A stretch of DNA of 42,752 nt, from the NCBI GenBank assembly GCA_902801515.1, contig CADCII010000040.1, positions 1-42,752 of the forward strand. Direction: 5' to 3'. A program made the position numbers and the translations under genes. Below, in pieces: positions 15,659 to 24,222 of the stretch. Source of the DNA: an uncultured Lachnospiraceae bacterium. GTDB taxonomy: Bacteria; Bacillota; Clostridia; Lachnospirales; Lachnospiraceae. Numbering within the stretch: the stretch's first letter is position 1; each line of letters opens with the position of its first letter. The notes under the pieces were generated by a model. It saw nothing but the letters and a program-made list of their open reading frames with translations. It made no database searches and had not been told where the DNA came from.

Positions 15659-16057
15659 ATGAAAAACAGAGGAGTGTTGCAGTGGACAGCGCTTGCGCTG
15701 TCAGTCCTTATGGCGGCAGGGGTACAGACGGTGTTCCGTGCATGCGCGCAGAAAGAGGACGGCACCTGGATGCATTGCCATGAAGTGCAGAAATACTTAT
15801 TTATTATCGGTATTATTCTGGCTCTGCTGTCAGTCCTGGGACTGGCAGTAAAGAAGCGGACAGCAGCGATCCTGCTGGACTTTGCAAGTATTGTGCTTGC
15901 GGCTGCCGCTGTCCTTCTCCCGGGAACGGTCATGCAGATGTGCATGATGGACACAATGAGATGCTACACGATGATGCAGCCTTTTGCCCGGGTGACAGGG
16001 GGAGTTCTGATCCTGGTGTCAGTGATCGATATCATCAAACTATTCAGAACGGCATAA
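15659..16057 (+). CDS. DUF4418 family membrane protein
   Basis: A 132-residue protein with four hydrophobic helices (about 8-26, 45-64, 70-90, 110-128). The first extracytoplasmic loop contains RACAQKEDGTWMHCHE, and the third holds QMCMMDTMRCYTM, a Cys/Met/His-rich arrangement typical of DUF4418 and suggestive of metal or redox chemistry. Function of the family is not established; members occur beside FtsX-type transporters in clostridia. AGAGGAG precedes the ATG. It is the first gene of the iron operon, 38 nt ahead of the FTR1 permease gene. Confidence 0.8.
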   Translation: MKNRGVLQWTALALSVLMAAGVQTVFRACAQKEDGTWMHCHEVQKYLFIIGIILALLSVLGLAVKKRTAAILLDFASIVLAAAAVLLPGTVMQMCMMDTMRCYTMMQPFARVTGGVLILVSVIDIIKLFRTA

Positions 16058-16095
16058 CGATTTTATCAGTACATCTATCGAAAGAAGGCAATGAT

Positions 16096-17865
16096 ATGAA
16101 AACAGGCAGGATCAGACAGATTTTCTCCATACTGGCAGCGCTGCTGATATTCATGCTTCCGCTGAGTTCACTCAGTGTGCCTGCAGAGGAAACATCCGCC
16201 TACCCGGATTCCTGGGAGGCATATATGGAAGAGAACGGAATAGAAGAGTTCACATACAATGCAGTTGTGGACGGAATGTCACTGGTTCTTGATACTGCAG
16301 CAAAAACTTACGAGTCCGGCGACGCGGACACAGCACTGAAACAGATCTCAGACGCCAAGACGGTCTACTGGGGCGGCTCGGGATTCAAGGTCGAGATGCA
16401 GAAGAAACTGCCGGCGATCCATAAGAGTACCGTGCTGGCTGATTTTAAAGCCTGCACCAAGACAATCAAAGAAGGCGGCTCGGCTGCTGATTTTGTGACA
16501 GCGAAAGACGTTCTGGCTGCAGATCTGCGCAACGCAGCAAATAAGCTGGATGGAGTTAAGGTCGACATGGATATTGCCGAAGAGGGCGATACAGCTGCGA
16601 CCGCTTTGTTCGCAGAGCAGTATTACAAAGACTGGGCGTCTTACAGCGCTGCTGCCGGCAAGGAGAGCGACTGGACCTGGAATGATGTCGCGGACGCAAT
16701 GGCGGAAGTCTTCCGCGATGCGAAGGCAAAGTTCGCCGAGGGTGACACTGAGACAGCATACAGCCATGTCAATGACGGATATTACGGATATTATGAGACG
16801 ACCGGTTTCGAGCGCAATACGATGGGGTATATCTCAGGCGCCAGAAAGTCTGAAGTAGAACTCCAGTTCTCGGCGGCAAAGTCTGCTTCAGGGAGCGGTT
16901 CGGCTGAGGAGTTCAATGAGGCGGTCGATGTTCTCAGGACGATGATCCGTACAGATGCAAATAAACTGGATGGAGTTGACGAGAACGGCAACTCGACCGG
17001 TGGCGGAAGATCCGCCGGGCTGGCTACTTTCATCGCCTGCTTCACCATTCTTCTTCGTGAAGGACTGGAAGCGATTCTGGTCGTCGGCGCTATCATTGCT
17101 TATCTCGTAAAGACATCGATGCAGAAGTCCGCAGATGAGAAAAAACGTCTGATCCGCCCTGTTTACGCAGGAGCAATCCTGGGTATCCTACTGAGCTTTG
17201 TATCAGCGTGGCTGCTCAATCAGCTGAAGCTTGCCAACAGCGCTTCGCAGGAGGTGATTGAAGGCGTAACCGCACTGATCGCGGTCGCTGTCCTGTTCTA
17301 TGTCAGCAACTGGATGGTATCCAAGTCTGAGTCAGAAGCCTGGAGCGCATATATCGAGAGCAAGGTTGGCAATGCTGCACAGACCGGAAGCTCATTTGCC
17401 CTGGCCTTTACAGCGTTCCTGGCGGTCTACAGAGAAGGCGCGGAAGTCATCCTGTTCTATCAGCCGCTTCTGTCGGGCGGAAACACCAGGATGGTATGGC
17501 TTGGTTTTGTAGTTGGCTGTGTGGTTCTGGTATTTGTCTTCCTGGCCATCCGCCTGCTGTCGGTAAAACTGCCGCTGAAACCATTTTTCCTGGCTACCAG
17601 TATCCTTATGGCAATCATGTCGATCGCGTTCCTCGGAAGCGGAATCAAGGAGCTGATCGAAGGCGATGTAATCGCGATGCATTCACCGGCATGGGTAGCA
17701 TGGATACCGTCGAACTCTGTACTTGAACTTCTGGGCATATATCCATGCGTAGAGACAGTCGTTCCGCAGCTGATTCTTCTGGTGATCACAATCTTCACCT
17801 TCGTGTACTGGCTGAAGAAGAATAAAAAGCTCAAGGAACAGATGGCGCAGGAACAAGGGGCATGA
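16096..17865 (+). CDS. FTR1-family iron permease with extracytoplasmic domain
   Basis: A 589-residue membrane protein that carries iron across the cytoplasmic membrane. The start at 16096 gives a signal sequence (residues 1-30). Residues 40-155 and 185-295 are two copies of an exported helical domain, each ending NKLDGV. A seven-helix FTR1 domain follows (about 305-575). Both iron-binding REGLE-type motifs are present: REGLE at 321-325 and REGAE at 446-450. The architecture matches the FTR1 of the Campylobacter P19 system and bifidobacterial BfeU. The next gene encodes the P19-type partner. An upstream extension of the frame overlaps the DUF4418 gene and is not used. Confidence 0.95.
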   Translation: MKTGRIRQIFSILAALLIFMLPLSSLSVPAEETSAYPDSWEAYMEENGIEEFTYNAVVDGMSLVLDTAAKTYESGDADTALKQISDAKTVYWGGSGFKVEMQKKLPAIHKSTVLADFKACTKTIKEGGSAADFVTAKDVLAADLRNAANKLDGVKVDMDIAEEGDTAATALFAEQYYKDWASYSAAAGKESDWTWNDVADAMAEVFRDAKAKFAEGDTETAYSHVNDGYYGYYETTGFERNTMGYISGARKSEVELQFSAAKSASGSGSAEEFNEAVDVLRTMIRTDANKLDGVDENGNSTGGGRSAGLATFIACFTILLREGLEAILVVGAIIAYLVKTSMQKSADEKKRLIRPVYAGAILGILLSFVSAWLLNQLKLANSASQEVIEGVTALIAVAVLFYVSNWMVSKSESEAWSAYIESKVGNAAQTGSSFALAFTAFLAVYREGAEVILFYQPLLSGGNTRMVWLGFVVGCVVLVFVFLAIRLLSVKLPLKPFFLATSILMAIMSIAFLGSGIKELIEGDVIAMHSPAWVAWIPSNSVLELLGIYPCVETVVPQLILLVITIFTFVYWLKKNKKLKEQMAQEQGA

Positions 17866-17874
17866 CTGAGCACC

Positions 17875-17895
17875 GTGGCCGGACATGCCGGCCGC
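17875..17895 (+). terminator. Intercistronic hairpin (ftr1/P19)
   Basis: GTGGCCGG (17875-17882) pairs with CCGGCCGC (17888-17895, one G-T pair) around 5 nt. There is no T-run, so it is more likely an RNA processing or stability hairpin than a terminator. Confidence 0.45.
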
Positions 17896-17969
17896 ACTTA
17901 AACAGTATGATCAGGGGGGAACTCCTTTTCATAATACATAACACTTTTATCTCACAGGAGGAAAGAAAC

Positions 17970-18521
17970 ATGAAGAAAAAGATTCTTGCTCTGGCACTTG
18001 TAGGTGCGATGGCACTTACTGCTTTCCCGGCAATGGCTGGTGAGGCCGGCTTTGTCGAGAATGAAATCTTCTCTGATGAAGAGCTTGATTTCATCAACCT
18101 GTCTGCTGTCTGGTTCCAGGCTGTACCGATGGAGAATGAGACCATGACTTACAGCGCAGAGGATGCTGACATTCATATCGAGGCTGACATCTCCGCACTT
18201 GAGAATGACCTTGGATATCCGGTAGGTGAGTGGGTTCCGTATCTGACCGTCGACTATAAGATCGAGGATCAGGATGGAAATGAAGTTGTTGCAGGAACCT
18301 TCATGGAGATGGCAGCATCTGACGGTCCGCACTATGGAAACAACATCAAGCTTGATCCGGGTACCTACAACCTGACGATCACCATCCACAGCCCGGGCGA
18401 GAACGGATACCTCATCCATTCGGATGCTGAGACCGGCCCCGGCGGATCCCTTAAGGATCATTTCGCAGACGGAACTCTGTCATACACTTTTGAAGGCTGG
18501 GAGTTCGCAGGTCTCGAGTAA
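17970..18521 (+). CDS. P19/Tp34-type periplasmic iron-binding protein
   Basis: A 183-residue exported protein with a cleavable signal peptide (about 1-23, AMA-GEAG). It belongs to the Tp34/P19 family, which binds iron or copper outside the membrane and hands iron to FTR1. Expected ligands are visible: His69 and Glu71 in DIHIEADI, a Met at 112 or 114 and His121 in FMEMAASDGPHYGNN, and His140 and His150 in IHSPGENGYLIHSD. AGGAGG lies 7 nt before the ATG. The protein lacks a lipobox, so how it is retained in a cell without an outer membrane is unclear. Hairpins on both sides of the gene may raise its share of the transcript. Confidence 0.92.
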   Translation: MKKKILALALVGAMALTAFPAMAGEAGFVENEIFSDEELDFINLSAVWFQAVPMENETMTYSAEDADIHIEADISALENDLGYPVGEWVPYLTVDYKIEDQDGNEVVAGTFMEMAASDGPHYGNNIKLDPGTYNLTITIHSPGENGYLIHSDAETGPGGSLKDHFADGTLSYTFEGWEFAGLE

Positions 18522-18559
18522 TCTGTCTTAATTGAGACAAATTGATCTGTAGATACAGT

Positions 18560-18589
18560 AATGCGGCGCGCCGTCAGGCGTGTCGCATT
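18560..18589 (+). terminator. Intercistronic hairpin (P19/DUF2318)
   Basis: A 13-bp stem (18560-18572 with 18577-18589, two G-T pairs) closes a GTCA loop. It is followed by GCGTGCGTGTTT, without a real T-run, so partial termination or 3'-end protection is likelier than full termination. Confidence 0.5.
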
Positions 18590-18635
18590 GCGTGCGTGTT
18601 TGAAACTGATTGACAATAGCTAGTTGGAGGTTACC

Positions 18636-19886
18636 ATGCTCACGTATCTGATACTTACTACGCGCGCAGTACTGATGGAAGCGGCTGTTCTCGGTGTGAT
18701 GACTGGCTGGACAAAAATAACGGCCGGCAAGACACACAGGCGCATAGTATGGGCATTCGCAGTGATCGGAGTCCTGTTCTCCATCTTCATTGCGGTAATG
18801 AGAAATACGACAAGTATGATCGATACAGCGATCCTGAACGGGTGGATCTACACGATCGGCCTGGCGGCGTTTGTGCTGTTTCTGATCTTCACAATAAAGA
18901 AACCATCTGACCATGGCGTCTTCTCTGTGATTCCGTGGGTGCTTCTCGGAGTGATCTGCATAACGGTAATTGCTTATGCAATGCCGGATGTCTGGGCGTA
19001 TCCCTATCATGTGCTCCAGCAGGAATCCACCATCATCTCTACGGAATTCCTGATGTCCATGATCGGTATGACTGCGGGGCTGATCCTGGCTGTGGTCACA
19101 TTCCTTGCGTCTGAGCGATGCACAAGACGTCTGAGTTATACACTGGCATCGGTTCTGCTGCGCGCGGAACTGCTGATCAACGCAGCACTGCGTCTGTCAA
19201 ACCTGTCTTCTGTTTTCTTCCAGAAGAAGATCGTCAAGTCAAATCACACCATGTTTGCGTACACGGTTTTTATGAAGAACCATAAAGACTGGTTCCTGTT
19301 CCTGGCCGTTTCGCTGGTCGTGCTTACGGCGGCCGGACTGTGGGCTGCAAGCCTGCGTCAGAAAGAACCTTACCGCAACCCGGCGGAGCATCGCAAGATC
19401 CGCGCGAAATGGCGCCGTACCCGCCGCTGGGCGTCTGCGGCAGTCATCTGCTTCATATTTGTGATCCTCAATCTGACTGTGATCGAGAAGGCCAATGCGA
19501 CCGATGTCACACTGTCCCCTGTTGAAGAAGTATCGTCAATGGATGACGAAAACATATATGTCGGTTTCGACCTGGTGGAGGACGGCCATCTGCACCGTTT
19601 CGCATATGAGACAGAGAATGGGGTTCAGATCCGGTTTATCGTCATCAAAAAGCCGAATGGCAATTCCTACGGAATCGGACTGGACGCCTGCGACGTCTGC
19701 GGCGAGACCGGCTATTACGAGAAAGACGGACAGGTGGTCTGCAACCTGTGTGATGTTGTCATGAACATCTCAACCATCGGATTCAAGGGCGGCTGCAACC
19801 CGATTGTTATTCCGTATGAAGTCAGCAACGGTCAGATCAAAGTCCCGATCGCAGGCCTGCTCGAATACGAAAGGGAGTTCAAATAA
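18636..19886 (+). CDS. DUF2318 (Fe-S-like) membrane protein of the P19 system
   Basis: A 416-residue protein with eight or so hydrophobic segments and a C-terminal extracytoplasmic domain. That domain has the cysteine pattern LDACDVCGETGYY, then VCNLCDVVMN and GGCNPI, the DUF2318 signature seen in the Campylobacter Cj1660-type protein of the same operon. The cysteines probably bind a metal or iron-sulfur centre and move electrons near FTR1/P19, perhaps for iron reduction. The ATG at 18636 has GGAGG 6 nt before it; a TTG 12 nt upstream overlaps that site and is not used. Its stop overlaps the next start by one base. Confidence 0.88.
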   Translation: MLTYLILTTRAVLMEAAVLGVMTGWTKITAGKTHRRIVWAFAVIGVLFSIFIAVMRNTTSMIDTAILNGWIYTIGLAAFVLFLIFTIKKPSDHGVFSVIPWVLLGVICITVIAYAMPDVWAYPYHVLQQESTIISTEFLMSMIGMTAGLILAVVTFLASERCTRRLSYTLASVLLRAELLINAALRLSNLSSVFFQKKIVKSNHTMFAYTVFMKNHKDWFLFLAVSLVVLTAAGLWAASLRQKEPYRNPAEHRKIRAKWRRTRRWASAAVICFIFVILNLTVIEKANATDVTLSPVEEVSSMDDENIYVGFDLVEDGHLHRFAYETENGVQIRFIVIKKPNGNSYGIGLDACDVCGETGYYEKDGQVVCNLCDVVMNISTIGFKGGCNPIVIPYEVSNGQIKVPIAGLLEYEREFK

Positions 19887-21175
19887 TGTTTGTACGAATG
19901 ATAGCCAAGGCCTTTCTAAGGCAGTGGAAGAAAATGCTCATGATCGCATTCACCATCGCGCTTGGCGCATCTCTGGCGACAGCCATGCTCTCAGTCATGA
20001 TGGATGTCGAAGATAAAATGAACCAGGAACTGAAGGCATATGGAGCAAATATTACAGTGGTTCCCAAGAGCGCTTCCGTCATCAGTGACCTGTACGATGT
20101 CGGCGATGAAAATGTTTCCGGCACGTATCTGCAGGAAGATGAACTCGGCAAGATCAAGACGATCTTCTGGGCGTTCAACATTGTAGATTACACACCTTTC
20201 ATATCAACAGAAGTCACCCTGGACAGCGGGGATGTTGAACAAGTGACAGGCACTTGGTTTAACCACCATATGGATCTGCCTACCGGGGAGACTCTGGATG
20301 CGGGAATCGCTTCCCTGCGCAGCTGGTGGACGATTACGGAAGGCGACTGGCTGGATGAGCAGGGGTCCCACAGCGGTGACTATGCGATGGTCGGCACTCT
20401 GCTTGCACAGAAAGAGCAGATATCTGTCGGTGATAAGATCCATGTGACCGGAAGCGAAACGGAGAAGGAACTTGAAGTCGTCGGCATCTTTGATGCGGGC
20501 GGTGACGAAGATGAACTGATCTACGTCCCGGTAGATACCGCTCAGGAGCTGGGCGGACTGGACGGAAAGATTGACAGTATTGAAGTTTCAGCGCTGACAA
20601 CTCCTGACAACGAACTGGCCCAGAAGGCGGCGAGAGATCCGAGTTCTCTGTCGGTATCCCAGTATGAGACATGGTACTGCACAGCATATGTAAGTTCGAT
20701 CTGCTACCAGATCGAAGAGGTGATCACCGATTCTGTCGCTTCTGCAGTCCGACAGGTAGCGGATTCCGAGGGACAGATTCTGAATAAGACAAAACTCCTG
20801 ATGATCCTGATCACGATTCTGTCGATGATCGGCGCGGCGCTTGGCATCTGCAACCTCGTCACAGCATCCGTCATGGAGAGGTCTCAGGAGATTGGCCTCA
20901 TGAAGGCGATTGGCGCTCATAATCCTGCGATTACAGGACTTGTTCTGACGGAGGTCATGTGTACGGCAGTCATCGGCGGTGTGGCCGGTTTTTATGCAGG
21001 CATTGGGTTCGCCCAGATCATAGGGCATTCCGTATTTGACGCCTCTATCTCTATCCGCCCGATGGTAGTTCCTGTGGTCGGCGTCCTGGTTGCGCTTGTC
21101 ACACTGATCGGAAGCATTCCCGCTATCAGGATGCTGCTGAACCTCAGACCGACAGAAGTACTTCACGGAAGATAA
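19886..21175 (+). CDS. FtsX/MacB-type ABC transporter permease 1 (P19 system)
   Basis: A 429-residue permease. One N-terminal helix (about 17-40) is followed by a large extracytoplasmic MacB_PCD-like domain beginning YGANITVVP, then three C-terminal helices of the FtsX domain (about 300-425, with EIGLMKAIGAHN). Start and preceding stop overlap (TAATG). Homologous permeases lie in the same order in the Campylobacter P19 operon. Such transporters are mechanotransmitters or exporters; the substrate in this system is unknown. It pairs with the next permease and the ATPase at 22360. Confidence 0.9.
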   Translation: MFVRMIAKAFLRQWKKMLMIAFTIALGASLATAMLSVMMDVEDKMNQELKAYGANITVVPKSASVISDLYDVGDENVSGTYLQEDELGKIKTIFWAFNIVDYTPFISTEVTLDSGDVEQVTGTWFNHHMDLPTGETLDAGIASLRSWWTITEGDWLDEQGSHSGDYAMVGTLLAQKEQISVGDKIHVTGSETEKELEVVGIFDAGGDEDELIYVPVDTAQELGGLDGKIDSIEVSALTTPDNELAQKAARDPSSLSVSQYETWYCTAYVSSICYQIEEVITDSVASAVRQVADSEGQILNKTKLLMILITILSMIGAALGICNLVTASVMERSQEIGLMKAIGAHNPAITGLVLTEVMCTAVIGGVAGFYAGIGFAQIIGHSVFDASISIRPMVVPVVGVLVALVTLIGSIPAIRMLLNLRPTEVLHGR

Positions 21176-21187
21176 AGGAGCGCAGGA

Positions 21188-22354
21188 ATGAAAAAGAGGA
21201 AAATGTATATCCGCATGATCACTGCCTCGCTGCTGAGGCGGAGGTCACGCATGATTATTGCATTGCTCGCAATCTCTATAGGAGCAATGATCCTGTCCGG
21301 CCTGGTTACGATCTATTATGATGTACCGCGCCAGATGGGCGCACAGTTCAGAAGCTATGGCGCAAACATGATACTGGTATCGGAAGGAGATGCCATCACG
21401 CAGCAGCAGGTGGACGAGACCAGGCAGCAGATCCCGGCTGACAAACTGGTCGGCATAGCGGCATACCGGTATCAGACCGTCCGCATCAATGACCGGCCCG
21501 TCATGGCGGCTGCGGCCGATATGGAACAGGTGCGGAAAACAAGTCCTTTCTGGCTGGTGGACGGAGAGTGGCCGGCAAATGAAGGGGAGATCATGGTCGG
21601 AAAGAACCTGGCCGAGATCTATAATCTGAAAGTCGGCAAGCGGACAACATGCACGTTTGCACCGGAGTCCGAGACAGAAGCTGAAAATGGAGAAACGGAA
21701 GAGGTCGTCCCGGATAACTGGATCGATTTCACCGTGACAGGTATCCTGGATACCGGCGGAAAAGAAGAGGATTACGCCTACATGCTCCTCTCTGATATGG
21801 AGAAGCTGACCGGGATTCCGACAGAGTATGACGTCTGCGAATTGTCTGTTTCCGGCAGCTCACAGGAACTGTCGGCAATCGCGGACAGGATCGCCGACAA
21901 TGTGGAAGGAATCCAGGCAAGACTGGTCAAGCGCGTCACGGAATCGGAAGATACAGTCCTGTCCAAGCTGCAGTCACTGGTCCTTCTCGTTACAGTCGTC
22001 GTACTGGCACTGACGATGATCTGCGTGGCGACCACCATGACGGCAGTCGTCGCAGAGCGGCGTAAGGAGATTGGCCTTCGCAAGGCGCTTGGCGCTAGCA
22101 ACGGCAGCATCATCGCCGAGTTTATGGGTGAGGGCGTTGTTCTCGGCGCATTCGGAGGCCTGCTGGGGTCTCTTCTGGGCTTCCTGTTCGCCCAGGCAGT
22201 ATCCAGAAATGTATTCAACAGTTCGATCACACTGATGCCGTGGCTGGTTCCGGTGACGATCCTTGCATCTGTACTTGTTACCGGTATTGCCTGCCTGATC
22301 CCGATCAGGAGCGCAACCCAGGTCGATCCCGCACTTGTGCTGAAAGGAGAATGA
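21188..22354 (+). CDS. FtsX/MacB-type ABC transporter permease 2 (P19 system)
   Basis: A 388-residue permease paralogous to the preceding one: an N-terminal helix, an extracytoplasmic domain starting YGANMILVSEGDAI, then three helices with RKEIGLRKALGASNGS. AAAGGAG precedes the ATG at 12 nt. Its stop overlaps a possible upstream start of the ATPase gene, so the three genes are translated as a block. With the permease at 19886 it likely forms a heterodimer. Confidence 0.9.
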   Translation: MKKRKMYIRMITASLLRRRSRMIIALLAISIGAMILSGLVTIYYDVPRQMGAQFRSYGANMILVSEGDAITQQQVDETRQQIPADKLVGIAAYRYQTVRINDRPVMAAAADMEQVRKTSPFWLVDGEWPANEGEIMVGKNLAEIYNLKVGKRTTCTFAPESETEAENGETEEVVPDNWIDFTVTGILDTGGKEEDYAYMLLSDMEKLTGIPTEYDVCELSVSGSSQELSAIADRIADNVEGIQARLVKRVTESEDTVLSKLQSLVLLVTVVVLALTMICVATTMTAVVAERRKEIGLRKALGASNGSIIAEFMGEGVVLGAFGGLLGSLLGFLFAQAVSRNVFNSSITLMPWLVPVTILASVLVTGIACLIPIRSATQVDPALVLKGE

Positions 22355-22359
22355 CAGAC

Positions 22360-23058
22360 ATGAGTCTTCTTGAATTGAAAAATGTATCGAAAATATACGG
22401 CAGCCTTCACGCGCTGGATCACGTCAGCCTCAAGGTAGAGAAAGGGGAATGGCTGGCGATCATGGGACCGTCCGGATCCGGTAAAAGTACGATGATGAAC
22501 ATCATCGGGGCACTGGACAAGGCAACCGAGGGTGAGATCCTTCTGGACGGAGTAGACATTGCGAAGAAAAATGCAAAAGCTCTCACGGATATCCGCAGAG
22601 ACAAGATCGGCCTGATCTTCCAGCAGTTCCATCTGGTCAGCTATCTGACTGCTGTGGAGAATGTGATGCTTGCCCAGTATTACCACAGCGTGCCGGATGA
22701 GAAAGAGGCACTGGAGGCACTGGACAGAGTCGGACTTGCAGACCGTGCGCATCATTATCCAAGCCAGCTGTCAGGCGGCGAGCAGCAGAGAGTATGTGTC
22801 GCCCGCGCTCTGATCAACTATCCGGAGATCATTCTCGCAGATGAACCGACCGGAAACCTGGATGAAGCGAATGAAGAGATCGTCGTGGAACTGTTCCGTA
22901 AACTGCACATGGACGGCACTACACTCGTGGTCGTCACCCACAACCCGGAAGTTGCGGAAGTTGCTCAGCGTACCATCGTTCTTCGAAACGGAAGAGTGGA
23001 CCATGAGACAATCAATGAGAACTTTACCGGCAAAATCAAGCATATAACATTGCAGTAA
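22360..23058 (+). CDS. ABC transporter ATPase of the P19 system
   Basis: A 232-residue LolD/MacB-type ATPase. Walker A GPSGSGKST is at 36-44, the Q-loop at 88-89 (FQQ), signature LSGGEQQR at 137-144, Walker B IILADE at 157-162 and the switch His in VVTHN. The ATG at 22360 sits 10 nt after GGAG; an in-frame ATG at 22351 would be too close. It energises the two FtsX-type permeases. Directly after its stop begins the nested palindrome at 23059. Confidence 0.92.
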   Translation: MSLLELKNVSKIYGSLHALDHVSLKVEKGEWLAIMGPSGSGKSTMMNIIGALDKATEGEILLDGVDIAKKNAKALTDIRRDKIGLIFQQFHLVSYLTAVENVMLAQYYHSVPDEKEALEALDRVGLADRAHHYPSQLSGGEQQRVCVARALINYPEIILADEPTGNLDEANEEIVVELFRKLHMDGTTLVVVTHNPEVAEVAQRTIVLRNGRVDHETINENFTGKIKHITLQ

Positions 23059-23245
23059 TTGCATGACAGCGAGGTTCAGCCGGTATCCGGAGCACTATAG
23101 GGAGACGACTGACCTTCGCAAGGAGCGCGGCGGCGCGACGCGACCACGCATCTATAGGAGCCAAAGCGCCGTCCGAATGCGACGCAGCGAAGCGAAGGTA
23201 GGCGACCGTGTGATCAGGATACCGACTGATCTGAGTGTCATGCAA
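23059..23245 (+). repeat. 187-nt nested palindromic element, likely a structured RNA or MITE-like repeat
   Basis: Five sets of complementary arms nest without conflict: 23059-23068 with 23236-23245 (10 bp, perfect), 23076-23079 with 23226-23229, 23081-23088 with 23217-23224 (8 bp, perfect), 23112-23119 with 23192-23199 (8 bp, perfect) and 23131-23136 with 23166-23171 (6 bp). The element is more GC-rich than its surroundings and fills nearly the whole gap between the ATPase gene and the FMN-binding lipoprotein gene. An ORF across it (23063-23257) has no protein character. It could end or attenuate the first half of the operon. Confidence 0.6.
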
Positions 23246-23278
23246 AATAGTATGTGAATGTATGAGGAGTGTGTATCT

Positions 23279-23731
23279 ATGAAGAAGTTTACAGTAATCA
23301 GCCTTGCGGTGGTCCTGACGGTCGGAATGCTGTCCGGATGCAGCGGCGGCAAAAAGGTTTCGTACAAGGACGGTACTTATGAGGCGCAGAGTTCTGTCTT
23401 TGAGAATGATGACGGAACTGACGACGGCAACGGATACGGCGTTGTCTCACTGACCATAACCGATGGCAAGATCTCCGACTGCTCTTTCCTCACATATGAG
23501 AAAGACGGTACCCTGAAGGATGAGGAGTATGGCAAGGAGGATGGCCGCATCGCTAACAAGGATTATTACAATAAAGCGCAGAAGGCTAATGCAGCCTGTG
23601 CGGAGTATGCTTCCATGCTTGTGCAGAACGGTCAGCTGGACGGAATTGACTCGATCAGCGGGGCTACCATCAATTACAAGGAATTCAAGGAAGCAGTGGA
23701 AGCAGCACTGAAGGAAGCAGAAGAAAAATGA
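23279..23731 (+). CDS. FMN-binding lipoprotein (flavinylation motif)
   Basis: A 150-residue exported lipoprotein: signal peptide with lipobox MLSGC, lipidated Cys21. The rest is one FMN_bind domain: KDGTYEAQS, GYGVVSLTITDGKISDC, and the flavinylation motif DSISGAT at 124-130, whose Thr130 would carry a covalent FMN added by an ApbE enzyme. Such proteins move single electrons on the outer face of the membrane, as in extracellular electron transfer or Rnf/Nqr-like chains. FMN_bind genes follow P19/FTR1 operons in bifidobacteria too. GAGGAG precedes the ATG. No ApbE gene is seen in this window, so the modifying enzyme must be elsewhere. Confidence 0.92.
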   Translation: MKKFTVISLAVVLTVGMLSGCSGGKKVSYKDGTYEAQSSVFENDDGTDDGNGYGVVSLTITDGKISDCSFLTYEKDGTLKDEEYGKEDGRIANKDYYNKAQKANAACAEYASMLVQNGQLDGIDSISGATINYKEFKEAVEAALKEAEEK

Positions 23732-24222
23732 AAGTGATCCGCCATGCAGGTGTGGTGATTGCGGCGCTCCTTCTTTTGGCAGGGGTGCCGGTCTGCCGGA
23801 CCGGATATTTTCAGAACAGACTCTCCGGAGTGGATGCGGTGTCATCGGCTACGATGATCATCGATCAGCCCTCCGGGGCTTATGTTGTTCTGATTAACCG
23901 CGATCGGCATCCGGACGCCGAAAAACTGGCAACCTGGGAGACCTTTTTTTCAGGGGAGGAGATCGGCTTTCTTTTTGAAGATATCTCCTGTACTGTCGCT
24001 GATTCGGACGCGGCAGGACTGGAACTTGCAAAAAGTTTTCAGAGCAGACTTCCTGAAAACCAGATGTCGGTCCGGCTGGAGGATATCACACTGATGCTGT
24101 CCAAGGCGCAGTATGGCCGCTTTGATGTGATCCTGATGTCCAGAGAGATTTATGAAGCCAGCGGCGCTGCGGATGAGAAAAGGGAAAGTTATGTTGACCT
24201 GATCGAGGCGGAGGGATTATGA
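23728..24222 (+). CDS. Exported protein with flavinylation-like motif, function unknown
   Basis: A 164-residue protein with an N-terminal membrane helix (about 7-22) and an extracytoplasmic remainder. Residues 36-42 read DAVSSAT, which resembles the FMN attachment motif (D..SGAT) with Ser for Gly, but no full FMN_bind fold follows. The rest (AYVVLINRDRHPDAEKL, then GFLFEDISCTV and RFDVILMSREIYEAS) resembles an alpha/beta domain I do not recognise; the last part could bind a small molecule. The start overlaps the lipoprotein stop (ATGA) and its stop overlaps the cytochrome start, so the three are translationally coupled and probably form one complex. Confidence 0.6.
   Translation: MKVIRHAGVVIAALLLLAGVPVCRTGYFQNRLSGVDAVSSATMIIDQPSGAYVVLINRDRHPDAEKLATWETFFSGEEIGFLFEDISCTVADSDAAGLELAKSFQSRLPENQMSVRLEDITLMLSKAQYGRFDVILMSREIYEASGAADEKRESYVDLIEAEGL

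Noticed and set aside
17952-18461. 169-codon minus-strand ORF opposite the P19-type gene
   Set aside because: The plus strand encodes a clear P19 protein with conserved ligands; the reverse frame is a shadow of biased codon use.
21778-22755. 325-codon minus-strand ORF
   Set aside because: It spans the ends of a permease and ATPase gene in antisense, is rich in Ser/Arg/Thr and lacks a ribosome binding site.
23063-23257. 64-codon ORF in the nested palindrome
   Set aside because: Arg-rich sequence produced by GC-rich inverted repeats; no family, no ribosome binding site.
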